From positions 46,212 through 110,211 of the forward strand of contig JADFQA010000003.1 of assembly GCA_022562055.1 (NCBI GenBank): a stretch of 64,000 nt of DNA, in the 5' to 3' direction. Below the pieces are notes generated by a model. That model saw only the letters and a program-made list of their open reading frames with translations, ran no database searches and was not told where the DNA came from. Every line of letters begins with the position of its first letter. Within the stretch, counting starts at the first letter, position 1. Source of the DNA: Acidobacteriota bacterium. Lineage in GTDB: Bacteria > Actinomycetota > Acidimicrobiia > Spongiisociales > UBA5794. The position numbers and the translations under genes were made by a program. This document shows, one piece after another, positions 17,861 to 25,778 of this stretch.

Positions 17861-20032
17861 TCAGTCGGGGGCGTTCAGGTCAAGGCGGCGAAGCAGTTGG
17901 GCATTCACAGCAACGACGATTGTGCTCAGTGACATTAGTGCGGCCCCGACCGCTGGCGGCATGTCGAACCCAAAGGACACGAGGACCCCCGCCGCAAGGG
18001 GAATCATGACAATGTTGTAACCCGCGCCCCACCAGATGTTTTGGAGTTGCTTGCGGTAGCTCGCCTTCGAGAGCCGAAGGATCTTCACGACCTCCCGAGG
18101 ATCGCTCTTCACGAGAACGAGATCAGCGGATTGCACAGCAACGTCGGTGCCGCTGCCGATGGCGATGCCAATGTCCGACCGCACCAGAGCGGGTGCATCG
18201 TTGACCCCGTCACCGACCATGCCGACGCGATCTCCCTGTTGTTGCAGTTGAGACACATAGGCGTCCTTGTCGGCAGGCAGCACCTGGGAGAAAACGATGT
18301 CGAGACCGAGTTGCGTCGCGACAGCTTGGGCGACCTCATCGCTGTCGCCGGTGATCATGCCGACACGCAGACCTCGCTTCTTCAAGGCATCAATCGCTGG
18401 ACGACTTTCGGCTCGGACGATGTCCGATATTGCAATTGCTCCAATGGGAGTGGCTCCATCAATCACGTACACCACCGACTCGCCGCGTTCCCCGGCGGTG
18501 TCGGCGAACCTGCTCAGTTCTGGAGGTAACGCGATATCCATGCTTTCGAGGAGCCTGGGTCCACCGACGAAGATGTTGGCGCCGGCAACCGTTGCTCGAA
18601 CACCGCGTCCCTTTAACGCCTCGAACGAGGATGGGTCCGGTACATCGAGGCCGCGTTCTTGGGCCGAATCTCGGATCGCCCGCGCCATCGGATGTTCTGA
18701 GTCGCCCTCGACAGCGGCGGCGAGCGCAAGCGCGGTGTCTTGCGAGACGCCGTCGACCGTCGCCATCTCCGCGACCCCCATCTGTCCCGTCGTGAGCGTC
18801 CCGGTTTTGTCAAACAACATGACGCTGAGGTCTTTGGCTGTGTCGATGGCTTCACGGTTGCGGATCAGGATGCCGTTTTGCGCGGCGATCGACGTCGTGT
18901 TCGCAACGACCAACGGGATCGCAAGGCCGAGGGCGTGGGGGCATGCAATGACGAGCACCGTAACAACTCGAGCGACAGTACGTTGGTCGAGTCCTCCGTA
19001 GATCACTGTCCAAACGAGGGCGGTTATGACCGCGGCTCCGACAGCGGTGTAAAACAGCAACGATGCAGCCCGATCGGCGAGAAGCTGGGTCGGCGACTTG
19101 CTCGCCTCCGCCTCTGCGACCAATTTCATGATTCCGGACAAAGCCGTGTCGTTTCCAGTTGCGGTGACCCTCGCACGGACGGCGCCAGACCCGCTGTTGA
19201 TCGTTCCGGCGATCACGGAGGCGTCGATAGACTTTTTCACCGGGCGGGACTCACCGGTGATGAGTGCCTCGTCGAAATCGGATTCTCCGTCGACGATGAC
19301 CGCGTCGGCCGGGACACTAGCACCGGGACGAATCAGGACGATTTGGCCCGTGGAGAGTTTGTCGGCAGCGACTTCCGTCACCGTCCCGTCGGGCGCTTCG
19401 ACTTCGGCGGTGTCTGGCATGAGCTTTGCCAAGGCGCCGAGTGCCCCCGACGCTTGGCGGACGCTCCGCATTTCCAGCCAATGGCCAAGCAACATGATGT
19501 CAATCAGCGTGACGAGTTCCCAAAAAAAGTCGTCGCCAATGTCGGTGACGAGCGTCAGCATCGAGAAACCATACGCAACCGAGATCGCCAGCGCGATCAG
19601 AGTCATCATCGCAGGTGTCCGGTTTCTCAGCTCGAATCTGGCCATGTTGAGGAACGGGAAACCGCCATAGACGAAGATAAGGGTTGCGACTATGGGAACG
19701 ATGGCGCCCGAACCGGGGAACGTGGGCGCCTCGTAGTTCCCCCACCCTTGGATTGTTTCGCTCCAAAACAGGACGGGAACGCTCAGCGCCAGAGTGATCC
19801 AGAATCGTTTGTGAAACATGTTTTCGTGGTCGGTGTGGTCCATGCCCTCATGGCCGCTGTGATCACCGCCGGAGTGCCTCGTCCTCTTCTGATCCATACC
19901 GCCGTGGTCCATATCAGCATGCTCCGCGGTAGGCGCATCAGAGTCGCGCAGGATCGGGTCAACGTGCTCCATCTGCCCATGGGGGGTGGTGCTCGACTCG
20001 ATCAGGCACAGGCGGCAACAGACCGTTGTCAA
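17861..20032 (-). CDS. copB: CopB-type copper/heavy-metal P-type ATPase
   Basis: A 723-residue P1B ATPase predicted to pump copper ions out of the cell. The Met/His/Asp-rich N-terminus (ADMDHGGMD, SGGDHSGHEGMDHTDHE) is a metal-binding tail. Landmarks in order: actuator TGES in ALITGESRP, membrane metal site CPH in VIACPHALGLAIPLV, phosphorylation site DKTGTLT, SEHPMARAI and GDGVNDAPAL. CPH rather than CPC marks the CopB/P1B-3 group. The start is uncertain: TTG at 20032 gives a short Cys-rich lead (CCRLC), while ATG at 19972 removes it. Confidence 0.92.
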   Translation of the reverse strand: MTTVCCRLCLIESSTTPHGQMEHVDPILRDSDAPTAEHADMDHGGMDQKRTRHSGGDHSGHEGMDHTDHENMFHKRFWITLALSVPVLFWSETIQGWGNYEAPTFPGSGAIVPIVATLIFVYGGFPFLNMARFELRNRTPAMMTLIALAISVAYGFSMLTLVTDIGDDFFWELVTLIDIMLLGHWLEMRSVRQASGALGALAKLMPDTAEVEAPDGTVTEVAADKLSTGQIVLIRPGASVPADAVIVDGESDFDEALITGESRPVKKSIDASVIAGTINSGSGAVRARVTATGNDTALSGIMKLVAEAEASKSPTQLLADRAASLLFYTAVGAAVITALVWTVIYGGLDQRTVARVVTVLVIACPHALGLAIPLVVANTTSIAAQNGILIRNREAIDTAKDLSVMLFDKTGTLTTGQMGVAEMATVDGVSQDTALALAAAVEGDSEHPMARAIRDSAQERGLDVPDPSSFEALKGRGVRATVAGANIFVGGPRLLESMDIALPPELSRFADTAGERGESVVYVIDGATPIGAIAISDIVRAESRPAIDALKKRGLRVGMITGDSDEVAQAVATQLGLDIVFSQVLPADKDAYVSQLQQQGDRVGMVGDGVNDAPALVRSDIGIAIGSGTDVAVQSADLVLVKSDPREVVKILRLSKASYRKQLQNIWWGAGYNIVMIPLAAGVLVSFGFDMPPAVGAALMSLSTIVVAVNAQLLRRLDLNAPD

Positions 20033-20373
20033 CGAGCCTGAACTATGTCCGTCCGAAGTGATACGCCACTCCTCGGGTCACTACTGATCGCGCCATTGTA
20101 CGCGCCCCAGGTGAGCGGTGTTGATCGTGCGAGGCGATTCGACCGACCGTGGGCCACCTGTGACTTTGCCAGATCCAGTAGTGGTACCGTTACTTGGTCC
20201 GTGTGCGGGGGAGTGCGTGAACGTTGCAGTTGAGGAGGTGCCGGAGTGCAGATAGCGGCTTCTAATGTTTTGGCTGGCAACGGGCGACTCGTCAACGCTG
20301 TCTTGTGACAGTGTTCACTTAGAACGCAAAGAGGCTACGCGGAACGCGCGGTACCTGGTTGCCGAAGGCTGGC
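20033..20373. other. Intergenic region, divergent copB / cytochrome c
   Basis: About 340 bases without a confident gene. The region must hold promoters for both flanking genes, but no clear -35/-10 pair stands out. One feature is worth noting: GAGGAGG at 20232-20238, spaced 7 bases from a GTG that opens a 20-codon frame (20246-20308). It might be a leader peptide or a remnant. Confidence 0.4.
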
Positions 20374-20817
20374 ATGAAGAACTTTCGTGGTGTGCTCATC
20401 GCTGTTGGTGTCGCCGCTGCGGTTATCCTCCTCGCGGTTGCAGGTGGAGGCGAGCAAGGCGACACGTCGCTGCCGCGAGACCCGATGACTGGGAAGTCCG
20501 TGTTCAGCATTCCAGTGCAGACCCCGGCATTAGTTGCTGAGGGCGAGGTGTTGTACCAAGCGTCTTGTGCAACGTGTCACACCGTTAGCGCCGAGGGTAC
20601 CGCTCTCGGGCCGTCTCACTTGTCGGTGATCTACAACCCCGATCATCATGCCGACGCCGCGTTTGTTCGCGCCGTTGTTGGTGGTGTAGCTTCCCACCAT
20701 TGGGGATTCGGCGACATGCCGCCAATTTCCGGTCTTACTGACGACGATCTTGTGCGGATAATTGCATTTGTTCGTGAGAGTCAACGCATCAAGGGTTTCG
20801 AACCGTATCCGCCGTGA
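20374..20817 (+). CDS. Membrane-anchored monoheme cytochrome c
   Basis: A 147-residue protein with an N-terminal membrane anchor (GVLIAVGVAAAVILLAVAG) and a class I cytochrome c domain facing outward. CATCH in YQASCATCHTVS binds the heme, and M in FGDMPPISGLTDDDL is the likely axial ligand, followed by the C-terminal helix. It should carry electrons at the outer membrane face. GAAGG lies 5 bases before the ATG at 20374; a TTG at 20359 is in frame. It lies between the copper pump and a secreted propeller lipoprotein. Confidence 0.88.
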   Translation: MKNFRGVLIAVGVAAAVILLAVAGGGEQGDTSLPRDPMTGKSVFSIPVQTPALVAEGEVLYQASCATCHTVSAEGTALGPSHLSVIYNPDHHADAAFVRAVVGGVASHHWGFGDMPPISGLTDDDLVRIIAFVRESQRIKGFEPYPP

Positions 20818-20927
20818 TCACGGAGCGGCGAGACGGGGCGGAGGACGGCCTTCGGATTGCGGCTTGTAGCAGCGGCGCCGACGTCTCGTGGATGGCGGTG
20901 CCGCGGGCGTTGAGCCATACTTGTCGC

Positions 20928-22025
20928 ATGCGACTTTCCACAGCGGTCACTGTTTTGGTACTAGTAATTTCCGCGTGTACGTCATCGACCACGTCGCCTA
21001 CTACGGTCACAAGTACGAACGACATTCCAACAGACGGTTCCGTATTTCCGCGATCGACCACGTCGACGACGGACCAACCAGACATCGTCACACCGACGAG
21101 TACGACCGTGTCATCGGCGGAGGCACGGGCGGAGGCGATCAAATTTTCATATGTGGTGATCGCCGAAGAGAATGCGAAGCGGATCGCGGTAGTCGACGCG
21201 ACCGAACTCTGCCGCGGCGATAGTGGGGTCTGCGACCTCGTACCGCTGCGCTCAATCGAACTCTCCGAGCGGCCCCATAATCTGACCGCCATTGGTGCAA
21301 TCGTGTATGCCACGCACCCCGTAGCGGGCACCGTGTCTCGAATTGATGTTGCCACCGGCGACGTTCTCAACGTTCGGGTTGGTACAGAGCCACACGACAT
21401 CAAGCCTGCAGGTGAAATCGGGTTCCTCATCGTCGCCGACGAAAAGGGTCGCAAGCTGCTAAAAATCGACGCCGAAACCCTTGTCGTTATGGACACCGTC
21501 GAAATGCCGGGGGAGCCGCACGACATGGTTGTCGACGGTGAAATTCTGTGGGTAACGCTTATAGGCCGCAGCGAACTCGTGAAAGTAGTCGATGGAAACG
21601 TCGAACTTTTTGCCACTGGCGGTTCACCGCATGACCTCGTGGTCGCCCGCGACGGGAAGATATGGTTCTCAAATTGGGGTTCGGACCGGCTCAGCATTTT
21701 TGATCCCGCGTCTGGAATTGTTCCTGACGCGCCGGTTGGGGTTGGCGAGCCGCAGCACTTTGCAGTCGATCCCGTGGGGAGTGTGTGGATATCCGATGTC
21801 GCCGCCGGCGCCGTTGTGGGATTCGTTGGGAAGCGTCCGACGGTCGTGCAAGTTGGAGCGTCTCCGCACCACGTCGTATTCATCGGTGACACGCTCGTAG
21901 TCGCCGTTAGTGGCACAGGTGAGACCGTCTTTGTGGAGGGCGGGCAGGTTGTCGCTCGTGCGAGACTTTCCGAAGGTCTTCATGGGTTAGCGATCGTCGA
22001 GCTAGCCGGGTCGCTCGGCGGGTGA
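20928..22025 (+). CDS. Beta-propeller lipoprotein (YncE/Vgb-like)
   Basis: A 365-residue lipoprotein with lipobox VISAC, a Ser/Thr-rich linker of about 70 residues, then a propeller. At least five blades share a repeated xPHD/xPHx turn: ERPHNLT, TEPHDIK, GEPHDMV, GSPHDLV, GEPQHFA and ASPHHVV. This pattern resembles YncE and virginiamycin B lyase folds, though lyase residues cannot be confirmed. The open frame reaches back to 20814, but the signal peptide requires the ATG at 20928. The conserved His per blade could bind metal or heme, given the cytochrome next door. Confidence 0.82.
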   Translation: MRLSTAVTVLVLVISACTSSTTSPTTVTSTNDIPTDGSVFPRSTTSTTDQPDIVTPTSTTVSSAEARAEAIKFSYVVIAEENAKRIAVVDATELCRGDSGVCDLVPLRSIELSERPHNLTAIGAIVYATHPVAGTVSRIDVATGDVLNVRVGTEPHDIKPAGEIGFLIVADEKGRKLLKIDAETLVVMDTVEMPGEPHDMVVDGEILWVTLIGRSELVKVVDGNVELFATGGSPHDLVVARDGKIWFSNWGSDRLSIFDPASGIVPDAPVGVGEPQHFAVDPVGSVWISDVAAGAVVGFVGKRPTVVQVGASPHHVVFIGDTLVVAVSGTGETVFVEGGQVVARARLSEGLHGLAIVELAGSLGG

Positions 22026-22043
22026 CAACCACGCACCAAGTCA

Positions 22044-23879
22044 CTACGTAACTCGGTGAACGGCAGTCTTCACCGGGAGTGTCAGCACGAAGGTCGAGCC
22101 TCCGCCTGGTGTTGGCTCGTACCGAATCTCGGCATCGAGTGTCGTCGCGAGACCCGCAACAATTGACAATCCAAGGCCGGTGCCACCGCGCTGACGGGTT
22201 TCGTGGGGCTGGAGCTGTGTGAACGGCTTGAAGATGTGTTCCCGCCTATCGAACGGGATACCGGGTCCATGGTCGATGAAGGCCACACGAACATCGTCGT
22301 TTTCGAGCCTGAGCTTGATTTCGATGTCCGAACCCTCCGCGTATCGGAAGGCGTTTGTCAGTAGGTTGGTGGCGATTCGGCGCAGGTGCTCTGGGTCGGT
22401 ATGGACAATCGGCACGTCTTGCGCGGTCTCGATTGTCACCTCCACCGGCGAGTTCCCCCTTATGAGCTGAACGGTGTCGTGGAGAAATGCCGCGAGTTCG
22501 ACGGCGACCGGCCTCACGGGTAGCGCGCGGTTGTCGACACGGGAGACCACCAGCAGATCTTCGATGAGCATTCGCAGCCGGTCGGCTTGACGTCTTGCTG
22601 AAGAAATGAGGTTGCGCGCGTTCACGTTTCCGGGCAAAAGCTCTGGGCGTTGCAGGGTTGTGAGAGAACCGATGATGGAGGTAAGGGGCGACCGAAGTTC
22701 GTGGCTGACTACCGAGACGAAATCGCTTTTCATACGAGCGATCTCCTCGAGCTCGTCGCTGTGGTGCATTGCGTCTTCGTATCTTGCGATCTGACGTACG
22801 ACGAGAGCTGTTGGGCCGGCAAGAGCGGCGAGTCGTGAGATGTCGTCGGTTGTGAAAGAACCTGCCCTCTTGTCCCCGAGAACCAGCACGCCGATTGTGC
22901 GTTGTTCAATCTGGAGCGGGACCATTGCAACCTGGCTGATGTCGAGCAGTGCGATGAGCGGGTCGTGGACTTCTCGTTCGGCCGCGAAGTTGTCAACGTA
23001 GGGGGTCCCGGTGACGAACACTCCCTCAGCTTTGTTTGCGTCGGTGAGCTGAAACGCGGTGTAAGGAACTGTTTTAACTACGCCGTCGAACCAGATCCGC
23101 GGGACGAGTTCGAGTCTGTCCGTCGCCGAAACCCAGATGAGGGCGCATCCGACCGTTGCGTCAAGTGCTTGAGTGACACGCCCGACAAGATGCGGGAGAA
23201 CTTCTCGCAAGCTTCCACCCGTACCGATCATCCGCGAGATGTCATATATCGATGACACGTCTTCCTCGCGGAGCTTCAGCGCAATGAGACGCTCATCAAT
23301 GCTTGATAGCTCTGCTTCGGATACGCCTACTAAACGCTCCGTGCTGATGCGAACGCCGACGATGGCAACCGCGATGACGGAAAATATGGCGATCTGTGCG
23401 GCCAACGCGGCAGGGTCATCGGGCGAAAACGGGATTTCGGGGGCTACGTATCCAGCAACGGCGAATCCAGCCACCACCGCGACAGTCCGCGGCCGGGTGA
23501 GGAGTGCGCCGGTTGCTACGATCGGGAGTATGAGGGCGCCAAATCGGAGCGCGGGTTCAGAGAGCGCCGGGTCGCCAACGAGGATTGCGATGATGGCGAG
23601 TGCCCAAACCGTCTCTGCAACGTCCCGGACGCGCCGATTTCCTTGGGGTGTGCGGCGAAACGTGCTCACGGTGCCGCCGAGGATTGCGAAGGTGGCGAAT
23701 ACGATCGGCGCTGCGGTGATTTCGTTGGCCTGTGAGAGATTCCACAGGTTGCTCCCGACAGCGACGAGGCTGCCGGCGAGCGCGACACGCCGAACTCTCT
23801 TGCGGTAGGTGGCCAGGGCAGTGGCAACGAGGTCAGTTGCGATCAGGTATTCGTTGGTAGTTCCGGTAGTGTTCTGCAT
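22044..23879 (-). CDS. Orphan sensor histidine kinase with GAF domain
   Basis: A 611-residue kinase: about six membrane helices (roughly residues 25-180), a GAF domain (about 215-365), then HisKA and HATPase domains. H393 in VVSHELRSPLTS is the phosphorylation site. The N box is NLLTNAFRYAEGS, the G1 box DHGPGIPFD and the G2 box GGTGLGLSIV. No response regulator is adjacent, so its partner is elsewhere. Its ATG is back to back with the ddl ATG on the other strand (CATATG). An upstream in-frame start at 23924 would overlap ddl. Confidence 0.88.
   Translation of the reverse strand: MQNTTGTTNEYLIATDLVATALATYRKRVRRVALAGSLVAVGSNLWNLSQANEITAAPIVFATFAILGGTVSTFRRTPQGNRRVRDVAETVWALAIIAILVGDPALSEPALRFGALILPIVATGALLTRPRTVAVVAGFAVAGYVAPEIPFSPDDPAALAAQIAIFSVIAVAIVGVRISTERLVGVSEAELSSIDERLIALKLREEDVSSIYDISRMIGTGGSLREVLPHLVGRVTQALDATVGCALIWVSATDRLELVPRIWFDGVVKTVPYTAFQLTDANKAEGVFVTGTPYVDNFAAEREVHDPLIALLDISQVAMVPLQIEQRTIGVLVLGDKRAGSFTTDDISRLAALAGPTALVVRQIARYEDAMHHSDELEEIARMKSDFVSVVSHELRSPLTSIIGSLTTLQRPELLPGNVNARNLISSARRQADRLRMLIEDLLVVSRVDNRALPVRPVAVELAAFLHDTVQLIRGNSPVEVTIETAQDVPIVHTDPEHLRRIATNLLTNAFRYAEGSDIEIKLRLENDDVRVAFIDHGPGIPFDRREHIFKPFTQLQPHETRQRGGTGLGLSIVAGLATTLDAEIRYEPTPGGGSTFVLTLPVKTAVHRVT
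23867..23872 (+). promoter_or_regulatory. Putative -10 element of a leaderless transcript (ddl)
   Basis: TAGTGT is followed by seven bases and the ddl ATG at 23880, inside the 5' end of the divergent kinase gene. No Shine-Dalgarno is present. Confidence 0.5.
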
Positions 23880-24908
23880 ATGGATCGTGTACTTGTTCTT
23901 TTCGGCGGCACCTCTGACGAACATGAGGTCTCGTGCGTGTCAGCAGTTGCAGTAGTTGACGCGTTGGAATCATCCGGCCATCAAGTGATAGGTGTTGCCA
24001 TTGCAAAAACCGGAGAGTGGTTCGTCACCGATGTGCACCGGAGGCCGTTGCGGGCCGAGGGGCGCGTCGCCGAACTGATCCTACCCGGCGGGCATTTGCG
24101 GGCCGCTGGTGACGATGTCGCGTTCGATGTCGTGTTCCCCGTGCTGCATGGACCTTTCGGCGAGGACGGCACGATTCAAGGCCTTTTCGAAGTTGCGGGG
24201 GTTCCGTACGTTGGATGTGGGGTAAAAGCATCTGCGGTGGCCATGGACAAAGACATGACAAAGCGTTTGGTCTCCCACGCCGGGTTGGCCGTAGCCGCCA
24301 GTGTGACAGTGAACATCGTTGACTTCATGCGTGATCCCGAGAGTGCCATCTCTATGATCAGTGCGGTTACCGGTTATCCGGCGTTTGTAAAGCCGACCGA
24401 ACTCGGATCCTCGATAGGGATAAGCAAGGTCTTCGACACCGACGCTCTCCGCGATGGTTTGAAGCTGGCGTTTTCGTACGGTGGCCGCGTAATTGTCGAG
24501 GAGTTTATTCGCGGACGCGAGATCGAAGTCGCAGTGGTTAACGGTCCCAACGCCATGATGCCGGGCGAGATTGTGCTGCAGTCAGACTGGTATTCGTACG
24601 AGGCGAAGTATGAAGATACGACAAGCAAGTTCGTGACTCCGGCACCGCTTTCTACTACTCAAACCTCCGAGGTGCTGCGGCTTGCCGAAACAGCTTTCGA
24701 GGTGCTCGGTTGTCGGGGTCTGGCGCGCGTCGACTTTTTCCTCGAAGAGGCCGGGCGCGGGTTCATTTTCAACGAACTCAATACGATGCCTGGTTTTACA
24801 CCGATATCGGGGTTTCCCATGATGCTCGAGGCCGCGGGACTGTCCTTTGCGAGAGTTTGTGCCGATCTTGTCGCCATCGCATTAGGCACGCACTCTGTGG
24901 CGCGCTGA
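23880..24908 (+). CDS. ddl: D-alanine-D-alanine ligase
   Basis: A 342-residue ATP-grasp ligase that makes the D-Ala-D-Ala dipeptide for peptidoglycan. The N-terminal LFGGTSDEHEVSCVSA, the glycine loop KPTELGSSIGISKV, the strand VEEFIRGREIEVAVVNG, and the Mg/product region FIFNELNTMPGFTPISGFP are all intact. The length is normal for Ddl. The neighbours do not belong to a cell-wall cluster. Confidence 0.95.
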   Translation: MDRVLVLFGGTSDEHEVSCVSAVAVVDALESSGHQVIGVAIAKTGEWFVTDVHRRPLRAEGRVAELILPGGHLRAAGDDVAFDVVFPVLHGPFGEDGTIQGLFEVAGVPYVGCGVKASAVAMDKDMTKRLVSHAGLAVAASVTVNIVDFMRDPESAISMISAVTGYPAFVKPTELGSSIGISKVFDTDALRDGLKLAFSYGGRVIVEEFIRGREIEVAVVNGPNAMMPGEIVLQSDWYSYEAKYEDTTSKFVTPAPLSTTQTSEVLRLAETAFEVLGCRGLARVDFFLEEAGRGFIFNELNTMPGFTPISGFPMMLEAAGLSFARVCADLVAIALGTHSVAR

Positions 24909-24946
24909 CGCGCCGGTTGGCGGTCCGCTGTATTGGCGCGCCGACC

Positions 24947-25180
24947 TTAGAAGGTGATTACCGGGCAGGTAAGTGTGCGGGTGATTCCTGGGATTGCCTG
25001 AACTTTGGCGACCACGAGCTTGCCGAGCGAGTCGACATCCTCCGCCTGAGTCTGGACGATCACGTCGTAGGGTCCGGTGACGGCCTCGGCGCGGGTGACA
25101 CCGTCGATGTCGACCATCGCGGTCACAACGGCTGCCGCTTTGCCCACATCGGTCTGGACGAGCACGTATGCGTGCACCAT
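24947..25180 (-). CDS. Stand-alone Lrp/AsnC ligand-binding (RAM) domain protein
   Basis: A 77-residue protein made only of the RAM domain of Lrp/AsnC regulators: VHAYVLVQTDVGKAAAVV, then VTGPYDVIVQTQAEDVDSL and a closing beta strand. There is no helix-turn-helix, so it probably senses an amino acid or modulates a full-length Lrp protein by forming mixed oligomers. The start at 25180 follows AGAAGGGAAAC. An upstream in-frame extension to 25231 lacks a domain. TATTAT upstream may be its -10. Confidence 0.8.
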   Translation of the reverse strand: MVHAYVLVQTDVGKAAAVVTAMVDIDGVTRAEAVTGPYDVIVQTQAEDVDSLGKLVVAKVQAIPGITRTLTCPVITF

Positions 25181-25283
25181 ATTGAAAGTTTCCCTTCTTC
25201 CGATTCCTTGTAGCCATAATACCGCAGGCAAACGACTGGCGTCCCGTCTTGTTGGTAGGGCCTTATCGCTGATGAAGACCGTG

Positions 25284-25496
25284 TCAGGCCCCGTCAGATC
25301 CGAATCTGAGATTCACGGCGTACGTTTCGCCGTCACGATCTTCGGTGGAGAAGTTGACCCGTTGGCCCTGACGCAATAGGCGGAACGCCGAACCGTCGAG
25401 GGATCCTGGCCCGAGCAAATACTCAGATCGGTCTGCCTCGGAGATCACGATGCCGAACCCGGTGGTGGGGTCGTAGACTTTTACGACTCCTTGCAC
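25284..25496 (-). CDS. Divergent cold-shock-domain protein
   Basis: A 70-residue five-strand OB protein resembling CspA-type RNA chaperones. VVKVYDPTTGFGIVI occupies the place of the usual KWFNxxKGFGFI, and RQGQRVNFSTEDRDGETYAVNL matches the end of a cold-shock domain. Aromatics of the RNP1/RNP2 surface are reduced, so nucleic-acid binding may be weak. The GTG start lies one base after the rpmB stop, so it is probably translated from the rpmB mRNA. Confidence 0.75.
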   Translation of the reverse strand: MQGVVKVYDPTTGFGIVISEADRSEYLLGPGSLDGSAFRLLRQGQRVNFSTEDRDGETYAVNLRFGSDGA

Positions 25497-25497
25497 G

Positions 25498-25686
25498 TTA
25501 TGCCTTCTCTACCTTGCCGGCCTTCAGACATGACGTGCAAACACGCATGCGCTTCGAATTCGGTCCGTCCTTGACACGAACACGTTGGATGTTCGGGAGC
25601 CATCTCCGGCTCGAACGCTTGTGCGAAAAACTTACTTGTTTGCCGACCCACGGCTCTTTGCCGCAGACGTCACAACGGTACGCCAT
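25498..25686 (-). CDS. rpmB: 50S ribosomal protein bL28 (zinc-binding form)
   Basis: A 62-residue large-subunit protein. CDVCG near the start and CTSC near the end form the Cys4 zinc knuckle of the C+ type, and the basic core SHKRSSRRWLPNIQRVRV is typical. AGGAGG precedes the ATG, and TACAAT upstream on this strand is a plausible -10. It is divergent from recG across 92 bases. Confidence 0.95.
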   Translation of the reverse strand: MAYRCDVCGKEPWVGKQVSFSHKRSSRRWLPNIQRVRVKDGPNSKRMRVCTSCLKAGKVEKA

Positions 25687-25766
25687 GGTGTGGAATCCTC
25701 CTGGGGCAGCCGGAATTGTAACACGTCGTCCTTTGAGCGATTCTCAAGCGCTCCGCGGGCGAACTC

Positions 25767-25772
25767 TAAACT
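25767..25772 (+). promoter_or_regulatory. Putative -10 element of a leaderless transcript (recG)
   Basis: TAAACT is followed by six bases and the ATG at 25779. No Shine-Dalgarno is present in the rpmB-recG gap on this strand. Confidence 0.5.
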
Positions 25773-25778
25773 AACCTT

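Noticed and set aside
18740..20041. 433-residue plus-strand frame inside copB
   Set aside because: It is antisense to a well-conserved P-type ATPase and its translation is Arg/Asp-rich with no domain; an antisense shadow.
20246..20308. 20-codon frame with a near-ideal GAGGAGG site
   Set aside because: Too short to judge without conservation; noted in the intergenic entry but not called as a gene.
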